Source: Stictocephala bisonia (Eukaryota; Arthropoda; Insecta; Hemiptera; Membracidae). Taken from it: 64,000 nt of DNA. A program made the translations under genes and the position numbers. A model generated the notes under the pieces. The model was not told the origin of the DNA. It saw only the letters and a list, made by a program, of their open reading frames with translations, and did no database searches. The stretch spans positions 898,001 through 962,000 of the forward strand of contig JAQJVL010000048.1 of NCBI GenBank assembly GCA_035578905.1, in the 5' to 3' direction. Below are positions 46,001 through 59,639 of this stretch, in pieces (position 1 is the stretch's first letter; each line of letters opens with the position of its first letter).

Positions 46001-49000
46001 GAACAAAACTTTAGTACCTCATTAAGTGTCTTTAACCTGAGTCAATATCAAGTTTACTCCAACTTTACCAATATAAAAACTGCAGAGTTCAGATCCAACG
46101 GTTGGCTAATTTTGTGGTTATGTTTATACTACGTCTGATTTAAAGTAAATTTTATATTTTCTCTAACATATTTGCTGTATATTTATATTATGATTGTTAC
46201 CAAAGAAATCTAACACTAGAAACTTAATATTGCGGGTTGGTTTAATCATTTACTGTTATCTACTGTACTTACATTGGTGACCTGGATCAAATAGTTTTTC
46301 ATTGTCGCTGTGCCAAATACTATTTTCTGTTGTGACAGAACAATACATAGACAACTTCTTAACTGATTACTCAATGGAAGAATATCAACGTTAGGATGAA
46401 CAATACGATAAGTTAAGTTAGGTTGACACTTATTATGATATGCCATCTTAGGATTTAAAGGATTCAAACAGTTGTTACTAATCATAAAGACTACGAAGGT
46501 CAAAGAAGTGTACTCCTAAGAAGTAATCTGAATCGAAGAAGTCAAATCTTAAAAATGAAGAAAATGAAGGAATCCGTAATTATAAAAGTATATGTAACGT
46601 GATGATTCTATGAAAGTAAATAGCTCTTGTAGTAGTAATTGTAAATGATCTGAACTAACTACTAAGTATAAAAAAAGAAATCTGATTTGGAAAGATCCAT
46701 TTAATGACTCCTGGTCACGATAATGTTAGTTGTTATTTAAAATGACTTCACCTAACAACAGTTGGCCATTTTTGTATTGAGACATGATTGATATCTCAAT
46801 ACATGTCGTATAGTTATTGGAAAAGTGTGTATAAATTGTTGGACTGTCATTATTGTAATCTATAAGTATAATCAGAAATACGATCAAAGCTGTTCATCAG
46901 TGTCTTGATATTTTCTGCAATATCCAGGTTACTAATTGATTTTTTAATATTTGTATTTTGTTATTGGGAGAATTAACATTCTTTATTAAAATCACTATGG
47001 AATTTCTTAAAACGTTAACTCATCAAGTGTTAAATATGATTTTAGTTGTATTATAGGAGTATAAGAATGAACTGTTTCAACAAAACTATAGCAAAAATTT
47101 AACATACTAAACAACGGGTAATTTTAAACGAAATATTAACTCTTCGTATAATATATTTACTACATTTTTGCAATGCTATACAATAAACTTCATCCTAATG
47201 AGACTTTAAACCACATTAACAGTAATTATAAATTATTTCAGTTTATTGTTTTTGTATGAATTGCCAATTCACAGAAAAACCAATAAACAACGCCACAGGA
47301 AAACTATCCAAATACATTTTATGTGTCTGTGGGTACCCATGGTATTTTCATATTTTAATGGATACATTTTAAGGATGCACATTTTACCAAAACAGTCAGA
47401 AACTAAATAAAAACGTTTTAAATAAATTATAAATTATTTCAAAATTGTTTAAAGAGTTGTGCTCATAAACATAAACAAGTAAATCAAAATTATTTGCAGT
47501 AACTGTATACATCTATAGTGATAATATCTATAGTATTTTTATAACAATTAAAATTATAAATATAGTATTGATGGAGTAACTTTGAATAATAAGTTTATTT
47601 AAATAACAAACCATTACCTATAGTTTTTATAGTTGTACACTATTTTCTACTGTTAGTAATATAATATAGTAAATTTTATAACTAAGTAAACAAATTCAAG
47701 TAACACGAAAACTAAATTACCTCAAAACATTTTAGATGGTAAGTGAAGCAAAGTCCTTAATGTTACTTGGTTTAGGGAATATATATACCAAAGTCGAAGA
47801 ATGGTGCCTCCGCCAAATATAATGTTAATGAGGCTCTCTTGGTAGTATGACCTTAGTTAAATGATTTTAGTTATAAAGTAAATTGTTTCAGTAAATGTTA
47901 GGCTATATTTGATTATACAAAAATAAGCTCTTTATTACTATTTTAGTAAAATGTGTTAAATAATTCCTACATGTGTGAATAGTGCACATGGAATAGTAAG
48001 GTACAACCATACAATGCTGTACAAAGATTGCCCTTATGATCATTGTATGCCATCATCGTAGTATTAAATTAGAATATTTTAAATATCATGCTAAGGTCAC
48101 AGGTTTTTAAAGAAAATAAGTATATCAGCTCAAAATACACTAGCTGCCCACTTAATAGCTATTTTATTGTATATGAAAATATAAAATATATCTGAATATA
48201 AGACTGCAGCCCTTTAACAATAATTAAGTATGCAGGCAACATACATGGATACGGAATTACCACGTAAAGTGAATATCTCTTTATAGTCCATGACGTTAGT
48301 TGTCTTCTATAAGTCAGAAAACTAGGCACAAATCATATTTATGTTAAATAATTTTACTAAATATGCTTTATAAGAGTCATAAAATGATAATTTACAGTAA
48401 TAACTTAGATGTTACAAAACTATTGGAACCGTTTACCAAGGTCAAGTCAGAGAAGGCAAATACTTGATGAATATAGTTTTAATTAAAACTAATATACTTA
48501 GTAATTGAATATTTTGTTATTTAAGGAGTAATGTGTTATTTCCCCTGTAATTTAGAGGAATTTAAGTAAAAATAATTTTGAAAAATAAATTATTTGGTAA
48601 ATAACTTTAAGAAGGGCATGACTTACGAAACATAATGCAATTTTAAGTGAAATCAAAAAAATAATAATATAAAATGGCTATAGATAAGATAAACTTTAAC
48701 TTTGTTTAGCTTCAACAACAACTAAACTTATTAATTAGGAAGTTATTAGTGCGTTACACCCCACAGATTAGTTTGCCCTTCGGTGGGGTAGACATCCCCT
48801 AGCATACGGTACGAGAAAGTCATCTGGAGCGGAAGTATTGTATCATTAGTAGGGGTTATAGTCCCTAATTGATAACCCTTCTCCGACTCTACTCTGTGTC
48901 AAGGAAACGATGAAAGCAACCGTGTTTGTACTGTTTTTGCGTTGCTTATCGAAAGTAAAAAAATCTTGTTAGACTAATATAATTGTTATTATTTGTACTT

Positions 49001-49290
49001 TTTACCTCGTTTTTGTTACATCAAGTTATAATTTTGAGTTTAAAATTATAACTACAAGTTTAATATTGTTACATCAAGTTTAAAATTGAATCATACGATC
49101 CTTTGTTAAACTTTCTTTAGACTAATAAAACGTTGATTGGCTTTTTTCATATCAGGTTGTAAATTTTATTATTTTCTTGCATTATAAATATCTTACTTTA
49201 ATTGGATCATTTGAAGTATCATGAAAAATTGGTTCTGCTAATACATTACTAACCTTATTTGGTTTTAAATATACTATGAAATAGTTATTA
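43050..49290. other. Non-coding DNA, no gene seen; one GC-richer patch
   Basis: Mostly AT-rich without supported genes. A less AT-rich patch at 44690-45020 holds an ATG-initiated stub, ATGTCTCCTGAAAGCAACG at 44992-45010, followed by TAGGTTCG. It could be a promoter/first-exon-like piece or a repeat end; I cannot tell. Around 45570-45600 a GTTTCGATCC resembles a tRNA B box without other tRNA features. The 85-codon minus-strand frame at 46246-46503 and the 94-codon plus-strand frame at 43821-44105 match no family I recognise. Confidence 0.45.
48750..48900. repeat. Possible degenerate dispersed repeat, related to 61440-61600
   Basis: GCGTTACACCCC, GGTAGACATCCCCT, CATCTGGAGCGGAAGTATTG, TATCATTA and AATTGATAAC occur here. 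They occur in the same order and diverged form at 61440-61600 (ATCTGGGTTGAAATTATCG, TATCATTA, AATTGATAAC). The similarity is partial. Confidence 0.3.
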
Positions 49291-49297
49291 TAATAAA

Positions 49298-50060
49298 CAC
49301 TCCTGAACAAAATTATCGCACCACCCTAAAAACAAAGTTTTTTTAAACTACAAGAGAGTTTATAACTGGTTTGTTATTAGTAATAACGCACAGATAAGCA
49401 AGAATACCACAAAAAAAGTCTTGAAAACCAAATAGTCGTACTCCTTTGTATGTTTCTTTATCTAAGTATGGTACAAAGTTCTAACTGAATATTAGTATCG
49501 TTTTATAAACAGTTTCAGGACTATATTGTGATTGTTCTTTATTATTCCATAAGTTGTTTAGCCTCCCTAACAAGAACTGTAGTGCAACAAGGTATGACAT
49601 ACAGGCAAGTAGCAGAAATGCTAGATATACATAATAATTTGTAAAGCCTTAAGACGGTTCCAGGAAACTGGATCTGATGGAAGAAGGTTAGGACAAGGCT
49701 GGTCTAGAGTTAAAATCAAACGAACGCTATTTTGTTAGTTCTTAATCCGTTTATAGAAAGATTCACAAACATTTCTGCAGGAATTGGTTAGACATCTAAG
49801 AAATGTTAAAATTTCCAGGATATTCTCAACTGTGCTTCGCTAAAAGGGAACCTTTAGGAGGTGGTTCTGTCGTGTGTTGCGAGACATAAACTTTGAAGCC
49901 CACACAGCAATAGTGACTGTTCCTGTGCCAGCTCTAAATTCACAGGTGTATATAGTTGACATTTTGCAAGACCATGTTACATCATTTGCAACTTTTATCG
50001 GTGCAAATTTTCTGCTAATGCAAGACCATGCCCACCCACGTATGAGCAGTTAGCCGTTAC
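49298..50060 (+). pseudogene. Tc1-like transposase and left end, heavily decayed
   Basis: The left boundary CACTCCTGAACAAAATTATC at 49298, followed by GCACCACCC, has the look of a Tc1-family inverted repeat. Translated pieces follow in order in shifting frames: RTVVQQGMTYRQVAEMLDI (helix-turn-helix), CKALRRFQETGSDGRR, a GQGWSR block (corresponding to GRPR), SQTFLQELVRHLRNVKIS, and LLMQDHAHPR near 50020. The last corresponds to the MQDNAPxH motif that carries a catalytic Asp. Many stops and frameshifts are present, and there is no matching right inverted repeat before about 50100. It is a dead, probably 3'-truncated copy. Such proteins normally excise and insert DNA at TA sites. Confidence 0.72.
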
Positions 50061-50144
50061 TTTAGGGAAACTGGTGTGAACTAATTAGATTAGCCTATTT
50101 TATTTCTTATTTACATCTACTTGCAAGGAAATAAAAATGAAAAG

Positions 50145-50270
50145 TTAGTGGTTCCGGTTCAGTGGCTAAAGCTCCGGATTGCGGAGGGACAAGTGCTCCC
50201 AACTGAGATGAGGGTAGGTACTTTACTCGTGACATAACGTGCACGTGAACTGGCGAGTGAGGTTTTAGTT
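50145..50270 (+). other. tRNA-like or SINE-like GC-richer patch, weak
   Basis: GTGGTTCCGGTTCAGTGGC followed by TAAAGCTCCGG resembles a tRNA-derived A-box region. No acceptable B box (GGTTCNANNCC) follows at the right distance. It is noted only because it stands out from the AT-rich surroundings. Confidence 0.2.
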
Positions 50271-50840
50271 ACAAAAAACATTTAAAATCATATTCAGTAA
50301 CTTATAAGTTTGCTATGAATAAATAATGAAACCAAGTAAATAAAAATATTATTATTTATTAAAACATTAATTTTAACGGTGTTTATAGTTATTTGTAAAC
50401 AATTTAAGCACTAACAGTCGCAACGTAATGTATGGTAACATAATGAATTGTAAAATAATTTAAGACTAAGGTTGAAATTGACTTATAAAATATTATTTTT
50501 AAAGAATACAATTTCCTATCATTTAGACATAATAGAAGAAACATGGTGAGTGACAAAGTGAATTGGAGAGCAATGAAATAAAATTCTGCCTTAACAAAAT
50601 GACAGCCAAATTAGTAATTAAATAAGATATGGTGTCTGAAAAATTACTTTACAATCATTATTTTAATTAACTTTGTGGAAGATTCGACTTTGGTAACGAT
50701 TAAGCTTAAATTAAAAAAAACCAGATCAAACCAGCTTTAATGTCGTTGCAATATGTCATCCTTTAAATAATTCATAATATATAGTTTAAATAATTGTTTC
50801 CTGTGCTACTTACAGTAATATATAAATTTACATAAGCTAA

Positions 50841-53800
50841 TATTGAATACGTAACGGATGTAAGTTTTTTGTTATAAAGTATTATGAGTATGTGAGCATT
50901 GTAAATAAAACACCTATAACAATAACGACTCTGCTAACATAATATTGAATACGTAACGGATGTAAGTTTTTTGTTATAAAGTATTATGAGTATGTGAGCA
51001 TTGTAAATAAAACACCTATAACAATAACGACTCTGCTAACATAATATTGAATACGTAACGGATGTAAGTTTTTTGTTATAAAGTATTAGGAGTATGTGAG
51101 CATTGTAAATAAAACACCTATAACAATAATGACTCTGCTAATATAATATTGAATACATAACGGATGTAAGTTTTTGTTTTTTTATAAAGTATTAGGAGTA
51201 TGTGAGCATTGTAAATAAAACACCTATAACAATAATGACTCTGCTAATATAATATTGAATACGTAACGGATGTAAGTTTTTGTTTTTTTATAAAGTATTA
51301 GCAACATGTTAGCATTGTAAATAAAACACCTATAACAATAATGACTCTGCTAATATAATATTGAATACGTAACGGAGGTAAGTTTTTGTTTTTTTTATAA
51401 AGTATTAGGAGTATGTGAGCATTGTAAATAAAACACCTATAACAATAATGACTCTGCTAATATAATATTGAATACGTAACGGATGTAAGTTTTTGTTTTT
51501 TTATAAAGTATTAGGAGTATGTGAGCATTGTAAATAAAACACCTATAACAATAATGACTCTGCTAATATAATATTGAATACGTAACGGAGGTAAGTTTTA
51601 GTTTTTTGTTATAAAGTATTATGAGTATGTGAGCATTGTAAATAAAACACCTATAACAATAATGACTCTGCTAATATAATATTGAATACGTAACGGATGT
51701 AAGTTTTTGTTTTTTATAAAGTATTAGGAGAATGTGAGCATTGTAAATAAAACACCTATAACAATAATGACTCTGCTAATGTAATATTGAATAAGTAACG
51801 GAGGTAAGTTTTTGTTTTTTTATAAAGTATTAGGAGAATGTGAGCATTATAAATAAAACACCTATAACAATAATGACTCTGCTAATATAATATTGAATAC
51901 GTAACGGATGTAAGTTTTTGTTTTTTTATAAGTATTTAGGAGTATGTGAGCATTGTAAATAAAACACCTATAACAATAATGACTCTGCTAATATAATATT
52001 GAATACGTAACGGATGTAAGTTTTTGTTTTTTTATAAAGTATTAGGAGTATGTGAGCATTGTAAATAAAACACCTATAACAATAATGACTCTGCTAATAT
52101 AATATTGAATACGTAACGGATGTAAGTTTTTGTTTTTTATAAAGTATTAGGAGTATGTGAGCATTATAAATAAAACACCTATAACAATAATGGCTCTGCT
52201 AATATAATATTGAATACGTAACGGATGTAAGTTTTTGTTTTTTTATAAAGTATTATGAATATGTGAGCATTGTAAATATAACACATATAACAATAATGAC
52301 TCTGCTAATATAATATTGAATACGTAACGGATGTAACTTTTTGTTTTTTTATAAAGTATTAGGAGTATGTGAGCATTGTAAATAAAACACCTATAACAAT
52401 AATGACTCTGCTAATATAATATTGAATACGTAACGGATGTAAGTTTTTGTTTTTTTTATAAACTATTAGGAATATGTGAGCATTGTAAATAAAACAACTA
52501 TAACAATAATAACTCTGCTAATATAATATTGAATACGTAACGGATGTAAGTTTTTGTTTTTTGTTATAAAGTATTAGGAGTATGTGAGCATTGTAAATAA
52601 AACACCTATAACAATAATGACTCTGCTAATATACTATTGAATACGTAACGGATGTAAGTTTTTGTTTTTTTATAAAGTATTAGGAGTATGTGAGCATTGT
52701 AAATAAAACACCTATAACAATAATGACTCTGCTAATATAATATTGAATACGTAACGGATGTAAGTTTTTGTTTTTTTATAAAGTATTAGGAATATATGAG
52801 CATTGTAAATAAAACACCTATAACAATAATGACTCTGCTAATATAATACTGAATACGTAACGGATGTAAGTTTTTGTTTTTTATAAAGTATTAGGATTCT
52901 GTGAGCATTGTAAATAAAACACCTATAACAATAATGACTCTGCTAATATAATATTGAATACGTAACGGATGTAACTTTTTGTTTTTTATAAAGTATTAGG
53001 ATTCTGTGAGCATTGTAAATAAAACACCTATAACAATAATGACTCTGCTAATATAATATTGAATACGTAACGGATGTAACTTTTTGTTTTTTATAAAGTA
53101 TTAGGATTCTGTGAGCATTGTAAATAAAACACCTATAACAATAATGACTCTGCTAATATAATATTGAATACGTAACGGAGGTAAGTTTTAGTTTTTTATA
53201 AAGTATTAGGATTCTGTGAGCATTGTAAATAAAACACCTATAACAATAATGACTCTGCTAATATAATACTGAATACGTAACGGATGTAAGTTTTTGTTTT
53301 TTATAAAGTATTAGGATTCTGTGAGCATTGTAAATAAAACACCTATAACAATAATGACTCTGCTAATATAATATTGAATACGTAACGGAGGTAAGTTTTA
53401 GTTTTTTATAAAGTATTAGGATTCTGTGAGCATTGTAAATAAAACACCTATAACAATAATGACTCTGCTAATATAATATTGAATACGTAACGGATGTAAC
53501 TTTTTGTTTTTTATAAAGTATTAGGATTCTGTGAGCATTGTAAATAAAACACCTATAACAATAATGACTCTGCTAATATAATATTGAATACGTAACGGAT
53601 GTAACTTTTTGTTTTTTATAAAGTATTAGGATTCTGTGAGCATTGTAAATAAAACACCTATAACAATAATGACTCTGCTAATATAATATTGAATACGTAA
53701 CGGATGTAACTTTTTGTTTTTTATAAAGTATTAGGATTCTGTGAGCATTGTAAATAAAACACCTATAACAATAATGACTCTGCTAATATAATATTGAATA

Positions 53801-55797
53801 CGTAACGGATGTAACTTTTTGTTTTTTATAAAGTATTAGGATTCTGTGAGCATTGTAAATAAAACACCTATAACAATAATGACTCTGCTAATATAATATT
53901 GAATACGTAACGGATGTAACTTTTTGTTTTTTATAAAGTATTAGGATTCTGTGAGCATTGTAAATAAAACACCTATAACAATAATGACTCTGCTAATATA
54001 ATATTGAATACGTAACGGATGTAAGTTTTTGTTTTTTATAAAGTATTAGGATTCTGTGAGCATTGTAAATAAAACACCTATAACAATAATGACTCTGCTA
54101 ATATAATATTGAATACGTAACGGATGTAAGTTTTTGTTTTTTATAAAGTATTAGGAGTATGTGAGCATTGTAAATAAAACACCTATAACAATAATGACTC
54201 TGCTAATATAATACTGAATACGTAACGGATGTAAGTTTTTGTTTTTTTATAAAGTATTAGGAGTATGTGAGCATTGTAAATAAAACACCTATAACAATAA
54301 TGACTCTGCTAATATAATATTGAATACGTAACGGATGTAAGTTTTTGTTTTTTTATAAAGTATTAGGAGTATGTGAGCATTGTAAATAAAACACCTATAA
54401 CAATAATGACTCTGCTAATATAATACTGAATACGTAACGGATGTAAGTTTTTGTTTTTTTATAAAGTATTAGGAGTATGTGAGCATTGTAAATAAAACAC
54501 CTATAACAATAATGACTCTGCTAATATAATACTGAATACGTAACGGATGTAAGTTTTTGTTTTTTATAAAGTATTAGGATTCTGTGAGCATTGTAAATAA
54601 AACACCTATAACAATAATGACTCTGCTAATATAATATTGAATACGTAACGGATGTAACTTTTTGTTTTTTATAAAGTATTAGGATTCTGTGAGCATTGTA
54701 AATAAAACACCTATAACAATAATGACTCTGCTAATATAATATTGAATACGTAACGGATGTAACTTTTTGTTTTTTATAAAGTATTAGGATTCTGTGAGCA
54801 TTGTAAATAAAACACCTATAACAATAATGACTCTGCTAATATAATATTGAATACGTAACGGATGTAACTTTTTGTTTTTTATAAAGTATTAGGATTCTGT
54901 GAGCATTGTAAATAAAACACCTATAACAATAATGACTCTGCTAATATAATATTGAATACGTAACGGATGTAACTTTTTGTTTTTTATAAAGTATTAGGAT
55001 TCTGTGAGCATTGTAAATAAAACACCTATAACAATAATGACTCTGCTAATATAATATTGAATACGTAACGGATGTAACTTTTTGTTTTTTATAAAGTATT
55101 AGGATTCTGTGAGCATTGTAAATAAAACACCTATAACAATAATGACTCTGCTAATATAATATTGAATACGTAACGGATGTAACTTTTTGTTTTTTATAAA
55201 GTATTAGGATTCTGTGAGCATTGTAAATAAAACACCTATAACAATAATGACTCTGCTAATATAATATTGAATACGTAACGGATGTAAGTTTTTGTTTTTT
55301 ATAAAGTATTAGGATTCTGTGAGCATTGTAAATAAAACACCTATAACAATAATGACTCTGCTAATATAATATTGAATACGTAACGGAGGTAAGTTTTAGT
55401 TTTTTTATAAAGTATTAGGAATATGTGAGCATTGTAAATAAAACACCTATAACAATAATGACTCTGCTAATATAATATTGAATACGTAACGGATGTAAGT
55501 TTTTGTTTTTTATAAAGTATTAGGAGTATGTGAGCATTGTAAATAAAACACCTATAACAATAATGGCTCTGCTAATATAATATTGAATACGTAACGGATG
55601 TAAGTTTTTGTTGTTTTATAAAGTATTAGGTGTATGTGAGCATTGTAAATAAAACACCTATAACAATAATGGCTCTGCTAATATAATATTGAATACGTAA
55701 CGGATGTAAGTTTTTGTTTTTTTATAAAGTATTAGGAATATGTGAGCATTGTAAATAAAACACATATAACAATAATGACTCTGCTAATATAATATTG
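50841..55797 (+). repeat. ~105-bp satellite array, 47 units
   Basis: Each unit starts TATTGAATACGTAACGGATG. It continues with TAAGTTTTTGTTTTTTATAAA, GTATTAGGAGTATGTGAGC, ATTGTAAATAAAACACCTAT and AACAATAATGACTCTGCTAA. I counted 47 starts by hand. The first three spacings are 102 bp, and the first two complete units have the variant CGACTCTGCTAACAT. Later units are mostly 103-107 bp because a T run changes length. Two unit types are arranged in blocks: GGAGTATGTGAGC, and GGATTCTGTGAGC (often with GTAACTTTTTG). The second type fills about 52890-54060 and again 54580-55320. No coding frame, box or promoter motif was recognised. Confidence 0.97.
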
Positions 55798-58700
55798 CGT
55801 TAGGATATTTCCCAAACTAAAGAGATTATCTGCTATCAGCCTATAATGCCATTTTAATCTATAATTTTAATTACTGTGTGGTAGCTTAGGCACATGTCGT
55901 ATGCAGATTGGTCAGTGGGACTGAATGCCAGGGTTGAATAAACCATAACGTGTTAGAGAGGTTAACATCCCTGAGGACTGAATATCTACAGCAAGTGGCT
56001 CACTAACTAGCTGCAGAACGGTTTACTAGCTGCAAGTACTTATTTAATTAACTCTTATTTATAAAAACATACTATACATTTTAAATATAATTATTAAATT
56101 TGATAGACTACAGATTTTGATGGTTTTTAAGATTAAGTAAAATTTTTATTATAACACTGTAATTTGTTTATTCTAAAATTTTGGGAAGTGAAATTATTTC
56201 TTGGAAAGTTATATAAATGATTTCAATTGAATATTTACTTAACAAAAAGTAGTCATACGATTTTGAACCAATTATTATTTATAGTATAATGTATATACAT
56301 GTTATTTGATAAAACATTCATGTAAACAAAATCTGGTTAAAAAACAGAGTTGCAATTTGCTATCAAAACAAAAAGACCATTAACATACTAGTAGGTTTCT
56401 GAAATATTATTAAAATTCCGACTCCGACTTTCTTTCTTTCCAGTCAATAATTATGCATGTAGACCCAATATACATTGTGTTTTTGTGGTCGTAAAGGTTT
56501 TAATTCATTAATCTATTTTTTAAATCAATCTCATTGGTTTGAATTTTTTTACCTTTGTTTAATATAAAGTAGTGATTATTATTTAATATGAATTATTTTA
56601 CATTAATAATTTAATGTAACTTACTGTCTAACGTAAGTTACGTAAGAAACATGATAACATTTGTGTGTATAACAACCATATCTTCAAACAAATGTCACCA
56701 CTTTTTGTTCCACAATTTAAAAACGAAATTGAATAGGGATATTTATTCAAATATATCACTAATGAATGTTATTGCGTTTTATTATCAGTAAACAAACAAA
56801 CCATTCATTTTTAGGGACAAACAAAAGGTTTTGGTAAAGTATCAATTTCTCGAACATCAGTTAAATGTTTACCCACTGAATAAAAAACATTTGATAGAAA
56901 GCAATCCAGTGATTTAAGACATTAAGCCTCTTTGAATTAAGGTATTCATTCTAAAAGAGCAAAGGAAGGGCCAAACAAATTTTGGGTTAAAATGTTTCAT
57001 CCAAACTCCTGGTGTATGTCCAACTGTGAACAGTTGGACCTTAAGCTCTAAATGAATTTAAAGAACAACTTAACCCACTTAATGATGCCTATTATTTTGG
57101 GTTGCATTGCACCATTATAAAATTAAAATGATAGTTCATTAGATAATTTATACAAATTACTTTCAATAACCTTATTTATGTTCATATAAATGTTAAGATT
57201 GTACATAAAATTTACTATAACAACTTAAACAATGAAAGTACATATAAAAACAATAGATAATGAATGCATATATTACATTTAACAATAAAAAAAGAAAAAA
57301 AAGATAATTTAAAATCTTGTAAAAATGGACCACCCCAGTTATCTTAAGCTCTTGAACTGGGCCAAGTGCTTACTCATCTATTATACATGCCTCTTTGCAT
57401 CTCTTGTTAACATAATGTTATACACACAAATGGTTTGTTCTTGATAATAGTTTTTTATATCCAGTGATATCCACGTATTATCACACAAGACAAGTTATCT
57501 CAGCTGAAACTATATTGCAAAGGGCAGAATGAATATTCTTCCAATGTGACCTTGGGAGAACAAACATATTGTTTTTATTCACAACTGATGAGTGTCTTAG
57601 GACCGTCATATTAACACAAGTATCTCCAAAAGTAACATTAATATTTATTAAACTTAATACTAAAACTCAATGGTAAGTTCAATCAGTTTATAGAATTAAA
57701 ATCGGTTTAGCGGCTTCTTAACCATAACGTTATGAACGTAACGTAAGAAAGGTCAGTAAAATTTTAATTATATTTCATAATATTATGTTTCTATTTATTT
57801 CACATACAAAACTAAAACGATTGTAAATAATTAATTGCCTTACAGATTTAAAAGCATAGACAGTTAGTTAAGTTTAACAAGAATTGTCTTCCTCTCAGCA
57901 TCTACAATATGTATTGGTAGATTGGTAGACAAGTAACTAATTGTACCAAATGGCATTCTTGGTCTGAGTCAAGTCCTTGGTCTGAGTGTTTGTAAGGCAG
58001 GGACTGAAGACCATTACAATGGAATTTGATTTGTAGCTGGGAATGAAGGGGAGATATTGAAGGGAACTGACATTGCCTGAAAGGCCAGGCCGTACGTTTA
58101 TTTATTATTGAGGTACTTCTCTATCAATCGATCACACAGTTTGGAGATATTGTAACGACTGAGTAGACGTCGGTAGATCTATAGTCAGATTATGCTTTTT
58201 GACATAGTAACATCATTTGGTAAATGATTAAGTTCGTCAACCATCTATATTTAGAGTTTTAGTTAAATTTAATCAAATAAAACGCAACATTTCTATACAT
58301 ATTTTTGACGTTTAATGTATAAATGTAGACAAACTGGAAAATTGAGACCAATTTTTTTAGCATAAGATATTTTTGTTAATTATTAATAAAATAATACATT
58401 TTATTCTAAAAGCACCAATTGACCTACTGCATAGTATTTTAAAATTGTAATGTAAAAAGTAATACAAAGTTGTACAAAAGAAAAATTTACAATTATCATA
58501 GTGTTTAATGAATTATATTTTGAAATATGTTTTTAATAGGATATGTGTAACTAATTAGTAATTTTGAACAATGAAATATTCACCGTTGTTACTATTGTTA
58601 AAATAATGTACAGTATTAGGTGAGCTTTGTTGTCGCATTATCATTAATCCGGAATGTGGAGGGAAAGCAATAAATTATTTATTTATGTAGGCGTATTTCC

Positions 58701-59165
58701 TGCACATTATATAACGGTATGGATTATTATTACTGGTTAACTGTTTAGTGATAAGCTGCTTTGTTTGTTGTGGTCCTAATACAGTTTTGCATTAAATATG
58801 TCCTCTGTGGCATTATGATTTTTATTGAAATGACAATCATACGTTCTTCACTAATTTTAGATGTATTATTATTATTACATATTGCATATGATTATGTCTA
58901 ACTAAGTATGTTAAATTTAACTTTTCCTAAGTTTTGAAAATAGTTCCTTAAGTTTCTGGCGAATTAAACCTGTTAATTGATACCATTTTTTATGTATAAA
59001 GTATAAAATATTCTAGGAAATTTAATTAAAATAAATTAGGTAAAGTTAACCACAAAATCCAAAATATTTAACTAGGGAACAGTGTTTTGTTTTATATACT
59101 ACAAATACACTGTATCGACACTAATAACATAGTAAATATTTCTATGTATTGCCAAATTTCCCCGA
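55798..59165. other. AT-rich non-coding DNA, no gene seen
   Basis: No supported gene. A short perfect hairpin GTCCAACTGTGAACAGTTGGAC lies near 57018-57040. Patches near 55880-56035 and 58010-58190 are less AT-rich but unrecognised. Confidence 0.5.
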
Positions 59166-59174
59166 ATTCACCTT

Positions 59175-59320
59175 ATTATTGGAGCGGCGGTAGATAAGGG
59201 TCTAAGGCACTAGCTTGCCACACTGCCGCTCCGGGTTCAATTCCCAATAAGACCACTAATAGATTTTGACCTGCCGCTCCCGTGGTTCGGAAGTCACGTA
59301 AAGCCGTTGGTCCCCAGATT
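59175..59320 (+). mobile_element. tRNA-derived SINE, copy 2 (better preserved)
   Basis: A tRNA-like head has box A around 59190-59208 (GTAGATAAGGGTCTAAGGC) and box B at 59234-59244 (GGTTCAATTCC), about 30-40 bp apart as in RNA polymerase III promoters. A body follows with CTGCCGCTCCCGTGGTTCGG and AAGTCACGTAAAGCCGTTGG. The second block is shared with the fragment at 24601-24640. The head lacks a convincing complete tRNA cloverleaf, so it is a SINE and not a tRNA gene. The 3' tail and target duplications were not defined. Confidence 0.68.
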
Positions 59321-59639
59321 AAGTGTTAGTTCACCTGGTAAAATAGGACGAACTTTAACTTTATATTATTCCCTGAAGTCAATCAATATTGTTTACCCTT
59401 ATCAATAAATTTACATTTTCAAATTTGACAGCAATAGCTTTAGCTTGAAAAAGAAATAAAATAAACAAGACGTGCTTAAATTCGGGGAAATTCTGCATTA
59501 ATACTGATTTCGTAACAGAACAATACACTCTTGGGCTCTGGCTACAAATTGTCAATTTTAAAATTGTGATATAAATTTTATGAAGGTCCAAAAGTCATGT
59601 TAATATTGTTGTCATTACTAACAATAAAATAGTATGTAA

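Noticed and set aside
50841..55797. Cluster of small RNA genes repeated in tandem
   Set aside because: No tRNA or 5S rRNA internal promoter boxes, no snRNA-type motifs and no stable fold were visible in the ~105-bp unit.
59190..59244. Functional tRNA gene
   Set aside because: A- and B-box-like sequences are present, but no full acceptor stem or cloverleaf forms and a SINE body follows. It is a SINE head.
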